Positions 1-6,684 of a stretch of 11,013 nucleotides of DNA are shown piece by piece. Location: assembly GCA_031278675.1 (NCBI GenBank), contig JAITJY010000326.1:1-11013 (forward strand). The letters run 5' to 3'. The notes below the pieces were generated by a model, which saw only the letters and a list, made by a program, of their open reading frames with translations, ran no database searches and was not told where the DNA came from. The DNA comes from Bifidobacteriaceae bacterium (GTDB taxonomy: Bacteria; Actinomycetota; Actinomycetes; Actinomycetales; WQXJ01). The translations under genes and the position numbers were made by a program. Position 1 is the stretch's first letter; the number at the start of each line of letters is the position of its first letter.

Positions 1-1725
1 CTCTGCCAGCGGGTCGTCGCCAAACACGGCGTCGAGCGCGGCGGCCAGGCTGTGCGTCTGCCCGCCCGATGCCGTCGGCCTCGCCCCGGCCGCCGCCACG
101 GCCGGAGTGCTCGCCGCCGCGTTGGCGCCGGCCGAAGCGGCGCCAGCCGAGCCGCTGGCGGGGTCAGCCTGGCGGGCGGCCTGGCCCAGGGTGGCATAGT
201 CCACCACATAGGCGCCGCGGGCGACTGGGAAGTCGGCCGCGAACTGGTCCGGCCCGGTTGTGACCGCCACCATGACCAGCGGTTTGAGCGAGAACAGGTA
301 GTCGATGACGACCGATGACACGTCTGAGACCATGAAGTCAGAGAGGTTGAAGCACTCGAAGACGCTCAGGCCTGATTCGGCGGTCGAGCCGTAGACGTGG
401 TCGCGGCCAGTCGCCGCCGCGTCCTTGGCCAGCAGGTCCACCACCGCCTGGCGGGCCGCCGCCGTGCGGTGGTGCTTGTCCCAGTATGGGTGCGGCCGGA
501 ACACAACCGTGCAACCGCGGTCCAGCAAAGCTTGGACAATCAGCAGGCCTTTGGGCAGGGATGTGTAGTTCGAGTCCTGGGTGTTGCCCCACCAGGTCGG
601 GGCGTACAGCGCGGTCGGGCGGTCCAAGTCCCGGACTGGGCCTCGGGCCGCTTCAACGCCGGCCACCTGCGGGCGCCCAACTATCGTGAAGAAGCCCGGC
701 GCGGTCGCCAGGCCGGCCGCCGCGAACCGGTCGATGGCGGCTTGGCCGGCCACGAAGTCTTTGTCGTAGGCCCGGAAGACCGGCGAATAGGACGCCACCT
801 TGTCGCTGTCCCCGTGGTTCAACTGAATATGGGTCAAATGCGGGTAGCGCAGCATGTGGTCGTTCAAGATCGCGGTGTTGACATAGAACACCGTCTTGAG
901 CGTGGGGCTGAGGGCGTCCTCGACCGCGTCCAGGCCAATCCGGTGCAGCACCGGCAGGTCAAACCGCTGCGTCACCTCAGCGAAGTTCTCTGCCGTCCGG
1001 GTCACCACAAAGAAGGGCCGGCCCAACGCTTTGAGGTAGTCCATCCACATGGTCAGTTGGTGGATTGACCCGCGCGGGGCCTGCCAGTGGACCGCGAAGG
1101 TTGGCGCCATCGCCTGCCACAAGCGCGGCAGGCGCGCGTTGAAGCGCAGCCGCCGCACCGCGAACACGGCCATGTCGGCTAGCGCCACCGCGTTGATCAG
1201 CGCCGCCAGGCAGCCGACCGCCAACTCGAGTTCCCACAGGCTGCGCCCCAGCGCGGTGATGAGAGCCGTCGCCGCCAGGTTGGTCCAGAACACGGTGTCT
1301 GTCGGCAGGTGGCGGGTACGCGTCCTGACGCCTGGGAAATGCGCCGCGTAGGGGAAGGACTGCGCTCCGAACGCCTTCGCCACCGGCTCGGCCAGGAGGC
1401 AGGCCGCCACCAGCGCCGCCGGGACGATGTGGTGGGCCAGCGCGCGGCTCGGCTCATGGACGCCGAAGACTGCGTAAACCAAGGTCAGGCGGGCCAGCAC
1501 ATAGTTGCCGGGGAGGCGATTGCCAAGCGAGACCGAGCGCAGGCCGAGCCCCGCCACGATCAGGCAGATGCCGGCTGACATGGCGGTGATGATGGCTGTC
1601 CCGGGCCGGTACCAGGCCACCACAGCTGTGGTCAGGGCGGAGGCGTTGAGCAGCAGCAGCGGGAACTCCAGCCCCCAGATGATGTTCCGCAGCGGGACAT
1701 CGGGCAGAAACGACGGTCGGCTCAT
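1..1725 (-). CDS. CDP-glycerol glycerophosphotransferase family protein (TagF/TagB-like) with N-terminal membrane domain, C-terminus cut by window edge
   Basis: The reading frame is open from ATG at 1725 to the window edge (575 codons, no stop), so the 3' end is missing. Seen: residues about 15-190 hold four to six hydrophobic segments (about 18-38, 42-62, 96-117, 144-160, 167-190). A glycerophosphotransferase-like domain follows, with NHGDSDK (303-309, in place of the usual WHGTPLK-type motif), YAPTWWGNT (374-382), FRPHPYW (409-415) and SDVSSVVIDY (467-476). Known: this family (PF04464) transfers polyol-phosphate units from CDP-alcohols to build teichoic-acid-type polymers at the inner membrane face. 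Residues about 524-556 are an Ala/Gly/Ser-rich stretch inside the C-terminal part. The start follows the PBP stop by 6 nt in the same frame, with no clear Shine-Dalgarno sequence, so translation is probably coupled. Donor and polymer are unknown; a glycosyltransferase acting on another surface polymer is possible. Confidence 0.86.
   Translation of the reverse strand, partial: MSRPSFLPDVPLRNIIWGLEFPLLLLNASALTTAVVAWYRPGTAIITAMSAGICLIVAGLGLRSVSLGNRLPGNYVLARLTLVYAVFGVHEPSRALAHHIVPAALVAACLLAEPVAKAFGAQSFPYAAHFPGVRTRTRHLPTDTVFWTNLAATALITALGRSLWELELAVGCLAALINAVALADMAVFAVRRLRFNARLPRLWQAMAPTFAVHWQAPRGSIHQLTMWMDYLKALGRPFFVVTRTAENFAEVTQRFDLPVLHRIGLDAVEDALSPTLKTVFYVNTAILNDHMLRYPHLTHIQLNHGDSDKVASYSPVFRAYDKDFVAGQAAIDRFAAAGLATAPGFFTIVGRPQVAGVEAARGPVRDLDRPTALYAPTWWGNTQDSNYTSLPKGLLIVQALLDRGCTVVFRPHPYWDKHHRTAAARQAVVDLLAKDAAATGRDHVYGSTAESGLSVFECFNLSDFMVSDVSSVVIDYLFSLKPLVMVAVTTGPDQFAADFPVARGAYVVDYATLGQAARQADPASGSAGAASAGANAAASTPAVAAAGARPTASGGQTHSLAAALDAVFGDDPLAE
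58..156 (-). other. Low-complexity Ala/Gly/Ser/Pro segment inside the glycerophosphotransferase-like gene
   Basis: Codons 524-556 of the frame encode almost only Ala, Gly, Ser, Thr and Pro, for example SAGAASAGANAAA. On both sides the protein returns to ordinary folded-protein composition (DYATLGQAARQ before, HSLAAALDAVFGDD after). It therefore looks like a flexible insertion in a loop rather than a C-terminal tail. Confidence 0.6.
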
Positions 1726-1731
1726 GGCGTC

Positions 1732-4311
1732 TCAGGCGCGCCCGGCCGCCGTCGGACGGTACGGCCCCCGCTGGGAGGCGGCCGGTCCCGAAACCAAGCC
1801 GGACGGCATCGGCCAACCGCCAAAGCCAACCCGCTGGGAGGCGGCCGGTCCCGAAACCAAGCCGGACGGCATCGGCCAACCGTCAAAGCCAATCCGCTGG
1901 GAGGCGGCCGGCGCCCCTGTCGGTGTCGGTGTCGGTGTCGGAGTCGGTGTCGGCGTTGGGCTGGGCGGCTCAGAGGTCGGTGGCGGGCTGGGTTCCTCTG
2001 TCGGCGTCGGGGTTGGCGTGGGCTCGGGCGTCGGCGTCTCGGTCGGTGTCGCCTCCGGCGTGGGCAGTTCGGATGGCGTCGGCTCCGGTGTGGGCGTGTC
2101 CGGCGTGGCGTATTTGCGGGAGGACTTGGGGCGGTCCTTGGGGCGCTCTGGGAAATCCTCGACGGCGGAATCGCACAGGCCGATCTCCATGATCTCCACC
2201 CACATGCGGGCGGGCGGGCCGCCACCCTGAATCACCGCGTTCTGGCCAAATGGCGTCAGTTCGACTGGATAGCCGTTCTCATCCTCCTGGTAGAAGGCGA
2301 CCGCGGTGGCGAGTCCAGGGGTGTAACCGCAGAACCAGGCTGACTTGTTCTCCTCCGAGGTGCCTGTCTTGCCGGCGGCGGGCCGGCCCAAGGCTTTGGC
2401 GGCGGAACCGGTGCCGTATTCGACAACACGGGTCAGAGCGTAGGTCAACTCCGCCATGTGGTCCTCCTCGAACACCCGGACTCCCTCATTGCGGCCGGAG
2501 TAGACCTCGTTGCCGTCCGGGCTGAGCGCTGAGGCGACAATGTAGGGGTCGTGGCGTTTGCCCTGCGCGGCGAAGGTGGCGTAGACGCGGGCCATGTCCA
2601 TAGCGTGCACCGAAGCGGTGCCCAACACATTGGTGAGGTCTTCGTCAAGCCCGGCCGTATCGGCTGGCAGCCCGGCTTTGAGGGCCGCCTCGACCGTGGC
2701 CGAGCCGCCGACCTGCTCGTTGAGCTGCGCGTATACCGTGTTGACAGAGCTTTGGGTGGCGCGCACCAGGTCGATGGTGCCGTATTGGGAGTTGCCGGCG
2801 TTGCGCACCGTCCAATCCGCGATCTTGATGGGCGATTTGCCGGAGAACTGCTCGTCCAAAGAGATCCCCTGCTCCAAGGCGGCAGCCAAGGTGATCGGTT
2901 TGAAGGTCGATCCGGCCTGGGCGATGTCCTGGGTGGCGGCGTTCTGCTGGCGGACCAGGTAATCGTCCCCGGCGTAGATCATCTTGATGGCGCCGGTCTT
3001 CGGATCGATCGAGGCGATGGCCACATGCAGGCCGGCCTCAGCGCCGGACAGCACTCCCTGCGCCACAGCCAAGACGGCCTCCTGGGTGGCTTTGTCGACC
3101 GTGGTGGTGATCTTCAGGCCCGCGCTGCCGATCTGGGCGTCAGTCAGGCCGGCCTTTGTCAGCAATTCCTGGCGGACCATTTCCAACAGGTAGCCCTGGG
3201 GGCCGGCGTAGGTTTCTGGCACCTCGTAAGGCACAACTTCTGGAAAAGTCAATTCAGCGCGCTCTTTAGCGCTCAGTTTGCCGGTTATCTCCATGCCCCC
3301 CAGCACGTAATTCCAGCGCTCGTTGGCGGCTGCCAGATTTGTTTGCGGGTCGTAATTCGAGGGCGCTGGAATAACTCCGGCCAAGAGCGCCGCCTCAGAT
3401 ACCGTCAGGTCTTTCGCGTCTTTCTTGTAATACGCTTGGGCGGCCGCCTGTATGCCGTAGGCGCCACGTCCAAAATAGATCGTGTTCATGTAATCATCCA
3501 GGATGTCCATCTTTTCCTTCTCCTGGGTGATTTTCAATGCCAGCATGGCCTCTTTGAATTTGCCGGGCAACGAGGTGGTGGTCCGTCCAACCCAATAGCG
3601 TTCAATGTACTGCTGAGTGATGGTGGAGCCGCCCTGGCGCGCCCCGCCGCGCAAGTTGTTGTAGAAGGCGCGGGCCAGCGCCATCGGATCGACCCCGGCG
3701 TTGTCCCAAAATGTCCTATCCTCAGCCGCCACCACGGCATCGCGGGTGTAGGCCGGGAGATCCTCGACCTTGATGATCTGGCGGTTTTGGACTTGGAACT
3801 TGCCCATTTCAGTGACGCCGTCAGAGTAATACACCGTCGAGGTCTGGGCCTGGGCGAAATCGGCTGGCTGGGGCAATTCGATCATGGCGTAAGCCGCGAC
3901 AAAACCCCCGACCACCGCCACCACGCCAAGCACCATAGACCACCAGAGAAAACGCCAAGACGGCACCCAGCGGTGGAATCCGGTGTATTGACGGCGGGGA
4001 TAGTTGAAAAAGCCATAACGGGGTTTGCCGCGCCTGGTGTAGCGTTTCGGGGCGCCCAGCTGGCGTTTAGGGCGCTTGCCGCCAGCCCCCATTTGGCCAA
4101 CCGGCGCGGTCCTTCTGAATTGCGGCGTGGTGGCTTGGCCGCCGGGCAGGAAATCCGTCTGCGGGCCGCGGCCGGCGTGCAGAGCGCCGCTGGCGCTGCG
4201 CGACCGAGCCGAGACGCGGCGCGGCGCGACCGATCCGCTTGGCGTCACCGCGCGGGGCGCCGGGCCGGCTTTGCGCCGCCGCGGGACCTCTCCGCTCCTA
4301 CCTGAGACCAC
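1732..4311 (-). CDS. Class A penicillin-binding protein (bifunctional peptidoglycan glycosyltransferase/transpeptidase) with Pro/Thr-rich, repeat-bearing tail
   Basis: This 859-residue enzyme polymerises lipid II and cross-links peptidoglycan outside the membrane. Seen, in order: a basic cytoplasmic N-terminus (1-118); one TM helix (about 120-144); a GT51 domain with AAEDRTFW (catalytic Glu197), QGGSTITQQY (226-235) and NTIYFGRGAYGIQAA (276-290); then a transpeptidase domain with the SxxK motif STFK (Ser468), SVN (522-524) and KTGT (648-651). A C-terminal tail follows: Pro/Thr/Ser/Glu-rich (about 736-798), then two and a bit copies of a 21-residue repeat (about 801-848). All catalytic motifs are intact. 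No PASTA domain is present. The start is uncertain: GTG at 4311 is the first possible start after an in-frame stop at 4326-4324, but its AGAAGG sequence sits directly against the start. A later start such as Met74 would keep the TM. It is followed by the TagF-like gene with a 6-nt gap. Confidence 0.95.
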   Translation of the reverse strand: MVSGRSGEVPRRRKAGPAPRAVTPSGSVAPRRVSARSRSASGALHAGRGPQTDFLPGGQATTPQFRRTAPVGQMGAGGKRPKRQLGAPKRYTRRGKPRYGFFNYPRRQYTGFHRWVPSWRFLWWSMVLGVVAVVGGFVAAYAMIELPQPADFAQAQTSTVYYSDGVTEMGKFQVQNRQIIKVEDLPAYTRDAVVAAEDRTFWDNAGVDPMALARAFYNNLRGGARQGGSTITQQYIERYWVGRTTTSLPGKFKEAMLALKITQEKEKMDILDDYMNTIYFGRGAYGIQAAAQAYYKKDAKDLTVSEAALLAGVIPAPSNYDPQTNLAAANERWNYVLGGMEITGKLSAKERAELTFPEVVPYEVPETYAGPQGYLLEMVRQELLTKAGLTDAQIGSAGLKITTTVDKATQEAVLAVAQGVLSGAEAGLHVAIASIDPKTGAIKMIYAGDDYLVRQQNAATQDIAQAGSTFKPITLAAALEQGISLDEQFSGKSPIKIADWTVRNAGNSQYGTIDLVRATQSSVNTVYAQLNEQVGGSATVEAALKAGLPADTAGLDEDLTNVLGTASVHAMDMARVYATFAAQGKRHDPYIVASALSPDGNEVYSGRNEGVRVFEEDHMAELTYALTRVVEYGTGSAAKALGRPAAGKTGTSEENKSAWFCGYTPGLATAVAFYQEDENGYPVELTPFGQNAVIQGGGPPARMWVEIMEIGLCDSAVEDFPERPKDRPKSSRKYATPDTPTPEPTPSELPTPEATPTETPTPEPTPTPTPTEEPSPPPTSEPPSPTPTPTPTPTPTPTGAPAASQRIGFDGWPMPSGLVSGPAASQRVGFGGWPMPSGLVSGPAASQRGPYRPTAAGRA
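1769..1911 (-). repeat. 63-bp direct tandem repeat (2.3 copies), in frame at the PBP 3' end
   Basis: Units begin at 1769, 1832 and 1895, exactly 63 bp apart. The first two copies differ at only a couple of positions near 1820 and 1829, whose counterparts lie near 1883 and 1892. The third is a 17-nt partial copy (1895-1911). On the minus strand each unit encodes a 21-residue segment beginning AASQR and containing GWPMPSGLVSGP. The unit length is a multiple of three, so copy-number change would keep the PBP frame. Confidence 0.93.
1918..2106 (-). repeat. Pro/Thr-coding hexamer microsatellite and surrounding P/T/S/E-rich tail
   Basis: The plus strand shows repeated GTCGGT-type hexamers, densest at about 1918-1955. 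On the minus strand they encode a run of Pro-Thr dipeptides (PTPTPTPTPTPTPT), preceded by less regular PTPEPTP and SELPTPEATPT blocks. This is the extended, probably wall-spanning linker of the class A PBP. Hexamer slippage would change tail length without a frameshift. Confidence 0.85.
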
Positions 4312-4404
4312 CCTTCTACTGTCTCACGATCAGCCGCCAGGACCGCTCGACCGCCACGAAATCTCCCCCGAATCCGCTGCCCTGGCACGGCGCCGCCAGC
4401 CCGC
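4312..4404. other. Intergenic gap between the symporter stop and the PBP start
   Basis: This 93-nt spacer has no recognisable -35/-10 pair on the minus strand. It contains a short hairpin just after the symporter stop (listed separately). PBP transcription may continue from the symporter operon or start from a promoter not recognisable by eye. Confidence 0.5.
4382..4399 (-). terminator. Possible weak hairpin after the symporter gene
   Basis: On the minus strand, CTGGCG pairs with TGCCAG (6 bp including one G-U) around a 6-nt loop, five bases after the TGA stop. No T-run follows, so this is only a candidate for a factor-dependent or weak terminator. Confidence 0.25.
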
Positions 4405-6078
4405 TCAATGCGCCACCGCCCCCTCCGCACCCAGGCCGGTCAGCGCGCGAACGTCCATCTCGGCCTCTTTGGCGCGGTCATCCACGTTGCGGCTGGCGTA
4501 GGTGCCTATGATCGCCAGGCCAAAGCCCAGCGGAATCGACACGATGCCCGGGTTGGACAGCGGGATGATGTCGAAATCAGCCCCGGGCAGCATCGCGGTT
4601 GGCCCGCCTGAGACGACTGGCGACAGCGCGATCATGACCAGCGCGGAGGTCATCCCGCCGTACATCGACCAGATTGCGCCGGTCGTTGTGAACCGCTTCC
4701 AGTAGAGCGAGAAGACAATCGTCGGGAGGTTGGCGGAGGCCGCCACGGCGAACGCCAGCGAGACCAGGAAGGCGATGTTCTGGTCCTTGGCGGCGATCCC
4801 GCCCGCGATCGCTATCAGGCCTATTATCACCACCGTGGCCTTCGCCACCCTTACCTCCGCCCCCGGCTCAACGCGCCCGCGCTTGATCACATTGGTGTAG
4901 ATGTCATGCGAGAAGGAGGTGGCCGCTGTTATGGCCAGGCCGGCCACAACCGCCAAAATGGTGGCGAAGGCGACCGCCGCCATGATCCCCAGCATCCACG
5001 GCCCGCCCAGCGCGGCCGCCACCGCCGGCGCCGCCGCGTTCGAGCCGCCCGGCACGCCGGACCCCTTGAGCCACGTCTCCGGGGGGAACATGTAGGCGGC
5101 GGCGTAGCCCAGGACCAGCGTGAAGACGTAAAACAGCCCAATCAGGAAGATCGACCAGACGACTGACTTGCGGGCCTCCTTGGCGGTCGGCACAGTGAAG
5201 AAGCGCATCAGGACGTGCGGCAGCCCGGCGGTGCCAAGCACCAGCGCCAAGCCCAGCGAGATGAAGTCCACCTTGGCCCAGTCGCTGCCGCCGTACCTCA
5301 ACCCCGGGCCCAGCATGGCGTCCGGCGCGTGCCCGTTCTCCTCCATGAAGGCGCTGGTGTTCTCAACCACGCGGCCAAGCAGCTGGGAGAGGTCGAATCC
5401 GTTCAGCGCCAGCACCCAGACGGTTGTGACGCCGGCCCCCGCGATCAACAGGACGGCTTTGATCATCTGCACCCAGGTGGTCCCTTTCATGCCTCCGATC
5501 AGCACGTAGACAATCATGAGCAGGCCCACCACGGCGATCACCACCGATTGCAGACCGGAGCTGCGGATGCCGAGCAGAAGCGAGACCAGCCCGCCCGCGC
5601 CCGCCATTTGGGCCAGCAGATAGAAGAAGGTGACGGCCAGCGTGGTGGTCGCCGCCGCCACCCGGATTGGCCGCGCGCGCAGCCTGAAGGCCAGCACATC
5701 CGCCATCGTGAACTTGCCGGTGTTCCGCATCAGCTCAGCGACCAGCAGCAACGCGACTATCCAAGCCACCAGGAAGCCGATCGAGTAGAGGAAGCCGTCG
5801 TAGCCGGCGGTCGCGATGGCCCCCACGATGCCGAGGAAGGAGGCCGCGCTGAGGTAGTCGCCGGAAATCGCCAGGCCGTTTTGCGCGCCGGAGAAGGACC
5901 GGCCGCCAGCGAAGAACTCCTCGCCGGAGGCGTGCCGCGAGCCGCCGCCGCCTCGGATGACGATGAACAGCGTGACAGCGACAAAGGCCAGGAAGATCGA
6001 GATGTTGATGACCGGGCGCCCCGGGCTGGCCGGGTCGACTTCGGTCAGGGCCAGAACCGCGGCCGGCCCGGCGTTCAT
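4405..6078 (-). CDS. actP: Sodium:solute symporter, ActP-like acetate/monocarboxylate permease
   Basis: This 557-residue integral membrane protein belongs to the solute:sodium symporter family (PF00474). It has about 13 hydrophobic segments, and its length fits ActP/MctC (about 530-560). Seen: FFAGGRSFSGAQNGLAISGD (55-74), the family N-terminal signature after the first TM; LGTAGLPHVLMRFFTVPTAK (281-300); SFSHDIYTNVIKRG (388-401); and LAFAVAASANLPTIVFSLYW (441-460). Known: ActP of E. coli and MctC of Corynebacterium take up acetate, pyruvate, propionate or similar monocarboxylates with a cation. The ATG at 6078 overlaps the TGA of the DUF485 gene (ATGA), with a G-rich stretch upstream (GGGGGCG). 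That start and the DUF485 partner strongly support the acetate-permease subfamily; the exact substrate cannot be read from the sequence. Confidence 0.92.
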   Translation of the reverse strand: MNAGPAAVLALTEVDPASPGRPVINISIFLAFVAVTLFIVIRGGGGSRHASGEEFFAGGRSFSGAQNGLAISGDYLSAASFLGIVGAIATAGYDGFLYSIGFLVAWIVALLLVAELMRNTGKFTMADVLAFRLRARPIRVAAATTTLAVTFFYLLAQMAGAGGLVSLLLGIRSSGLQSVVIAVVGLLMIVYVLIGGMKGTTWVQMIKAVLLIAGAGVTTVWVLALNGFDLSQLLGRVVENTSAFMEENGHAPDAMLGPGLRYGGSDWAKVDFISLGLALVLGTAGLPHVLMRFFTVPTAKEARKSVVWSIFLIGLFYVFTLVLGYAAAYMFPPETWLKGSGVPGGSNAAAPAVAAALGGPWMLGIMAAVAFATILAVVAGLAITAATSFSHDIYTNVIKRGRVEPGAEVRVAKATVVIIGLIAIAGGIAAKDQNIAFLVSLAFAVAASANLPTIVFSLYWKRFTTTGAIWSMYGGMTSALVMIALSPVVSGGPTAMLPGADFDIIPLSNPGIVSIPLGFGLAIIGTYASRNVDDRAKEAEMDVRALTGLGAEGAVAH

Positions 6079-6473
6079 ACCGCGCCCCCAGCGGCCGATT
6101 CGATTTGGCGCCGGATGCGCGCCGCTTCAGGGTCCAGCTTCTTGTTGGCGAACCAAACGTACATCAAGGTTGCGCCAAACGTTGTCAAGATTTGCACCAG
6201 CCCGATGACGATCGCCCAGTTCACAAAGCCAGTCACCTTGGTCGCCATGAAGCCAGGCGCCCAACTGGCCGCCAGCACATAGGCCAGGTACCAGGCCAAG
6301 CCGGCCGCCACAACTGGGATGACAAACCGGCGCTGGGTCGAGCGCAGACGCCTGAACTGCGGGCTGTTCTCAATTGCCAGGTAATCGACGCCCACCGGCG
6401 CCTGCGGTTCTGCCGCCAGCGGCGATGCCGCCGGAGCGCAGTAAGACGCGGCGTGCTTTGGCTGGTGCCCCAT
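6075..6473 (-). CDS. DUF485 family small membrane protein
   Basis: A 132-residue protein encoded directly upstream of the ActP-like symporter and overlapping it by 4 nt. Seen: a hydrophilic N-terminus (1-48) ending in the DUF485 hallmark (IENSPQFRRLRSTQRRFVIP, 34-53), two TM helices (about 50-72 and 82-106), then a short charged tail with KKLDPEAARIRRQIES. Known: DUF485 proteins (YjcH type) are consistently encoded with acetate permease ActP and are presumed accessory subunits, but their role is unproven. The ATG at 6473 was chosen because AAGGGGG lies 4 nt upstream. The frame stays open to 6656, but that extension is basic and low-complexity, crosses a strong hairpin, and is unlike the family. 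Translation of actP is probably coupled to it. Confidence 0.9.
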   Translation of the reverse strand: MGHQPKHAASYCAPAASPLAAEPQAPVGVDYLAIENSPQFRRLRSTQRRFVIPVVAAGLAWYLAYVLAASWAPGFMATKVTGFVNWAIVIGLVQILTTFGATLMYVWFANKKLDPEAARIRRQIESAAGGAV

Positions 6474-6477
6474 AGTT

Positions 6478-6484
6478 CCCCCTT
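6478..6484 (-). promoter_or_regulatory. Ribosome binding site of the DUF485 gene
   Basis: AAGGGGG on the minus strand, 4 nt before ATG 6473. It fixes the start of the DUF485 gene against the longer open frame that reaches 6656. Confidence 0.75.
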
Positions 6485-6526
6485 CGATCGGCCGGGCCGT
6501 CCGCCGAAGGATTGCCGGGGGTGCGC

Positions 6527-6551
6527 CGGGGGCGCGCGTTCGCCGCCCCCG
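6527..6551 (-). promoter_or_regulatory. Strong GC hairpin in the DUF485-actP leader
   Basis: The arms CGGGGGCG (6527-6534) and CGCCCCCG (6544-6551) are perfect 8-bp complements around a 9-nt loop, about 55 nt upstream of the DUF485 start codon. No T-run follows on either side. It could be a leader structure controlling the symporter operon or a terminator element for the upstream telA operon. Confidence 0.4.
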
Positions 6552-6594
6552 AATCGGCGACCGGAATGGGCCTTTAGTCCCATCTTGCTCTGCC

Positions 6595-6624
6595 AAGGTA
6601 ACCCGGAGACCAAGACTTTTCCAA
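6595..6624 (-). promoter_or_regulatory. Candidate promoter for the DUF485-actP operon
   Basis: The minus strand shows TTGGAA (6624-6619), an 18-nt spacer and TACCTT (6600-6595), a loose match to -35/-10 elements of vegetative sigma factors. It would start a transcript near 6588 with a leader of about 115 nt containing the GC hairpin. The match is weak: four of six and three of six bases. Confidence 0.28.
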
Positions 6625-6652
6625 GTCCGCCCGCAAGTTTCGCGCCCCAATG

Positions 6653-6672
6653 CCAATCACAGTTTGATTAGG
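6653..6672 (-). other. Small inverted repeat after the telA gene
   Basis: CCAATCA (6653-6659) pairs with TGATTAGG (6665-6672), with one bulged base, starting about 12 nt past the telA stop. It is AT-rich for this genome and has no T-run after it. It could be a weak terminator or an operator-like dyad. Confidence 0.3.
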
Positions 6673-6684
6673 GGCACTCCCGGA

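Noticed and set aside
397..1068. Plus-strand open frames over the TagF-like gene
   Set aside because: They are antisense shadows. The minus frame is open for all 575 codons and carries family motifs.
1454..1879. Minus-strand open frame crossing the repeats and the start of the TagF-like gene
   Set aside because: It overlaps two well-supported genes in another frame. Its apparent repeats are only the 63-bp DNA repeat read out of frame.
1769..1911. CRISPR-like array
   Set aside because: The repeats are directly adjacent with no spacers, and there are only 2.3 copies of 63 bp.
3688..3723. Asn instead of His in the GT51 motif (EDRTFWDNAG) as a sign of a dead glycosyltransferase
   Set aside because: The catalytic Glu197 and the GGSTITQQ block are intact. 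As I recall, Asn or Ser at this place is common in actinobacterial class A PBPs, so it is not evidence of inactivity.
2551..4305. A 584-codon open frame on the plus strand
   Set aside because: It lies wholly antisense to the PBP gene, whose catalytic motifs are all intact. Long antisense frames are common at this GC content, and its translation shows no recognisable domain.
5215..6282. 355-codon plus-strand frame over the symporter genes
   Set aside because: It is antisense to actP and DUF485 and rich in Arg, Gln, His and Gly, typical of a non-coding complement of a GC-rich membrane-protein gene.
6474..6656. N-terminal extension of the DUF485 protein to 6656
   Set aside because: A strong ribosome binding site precedes ATG 6473. 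The extension is Arg/Pro/Gly-rich, unlike the family, and spans the GC hairpin.
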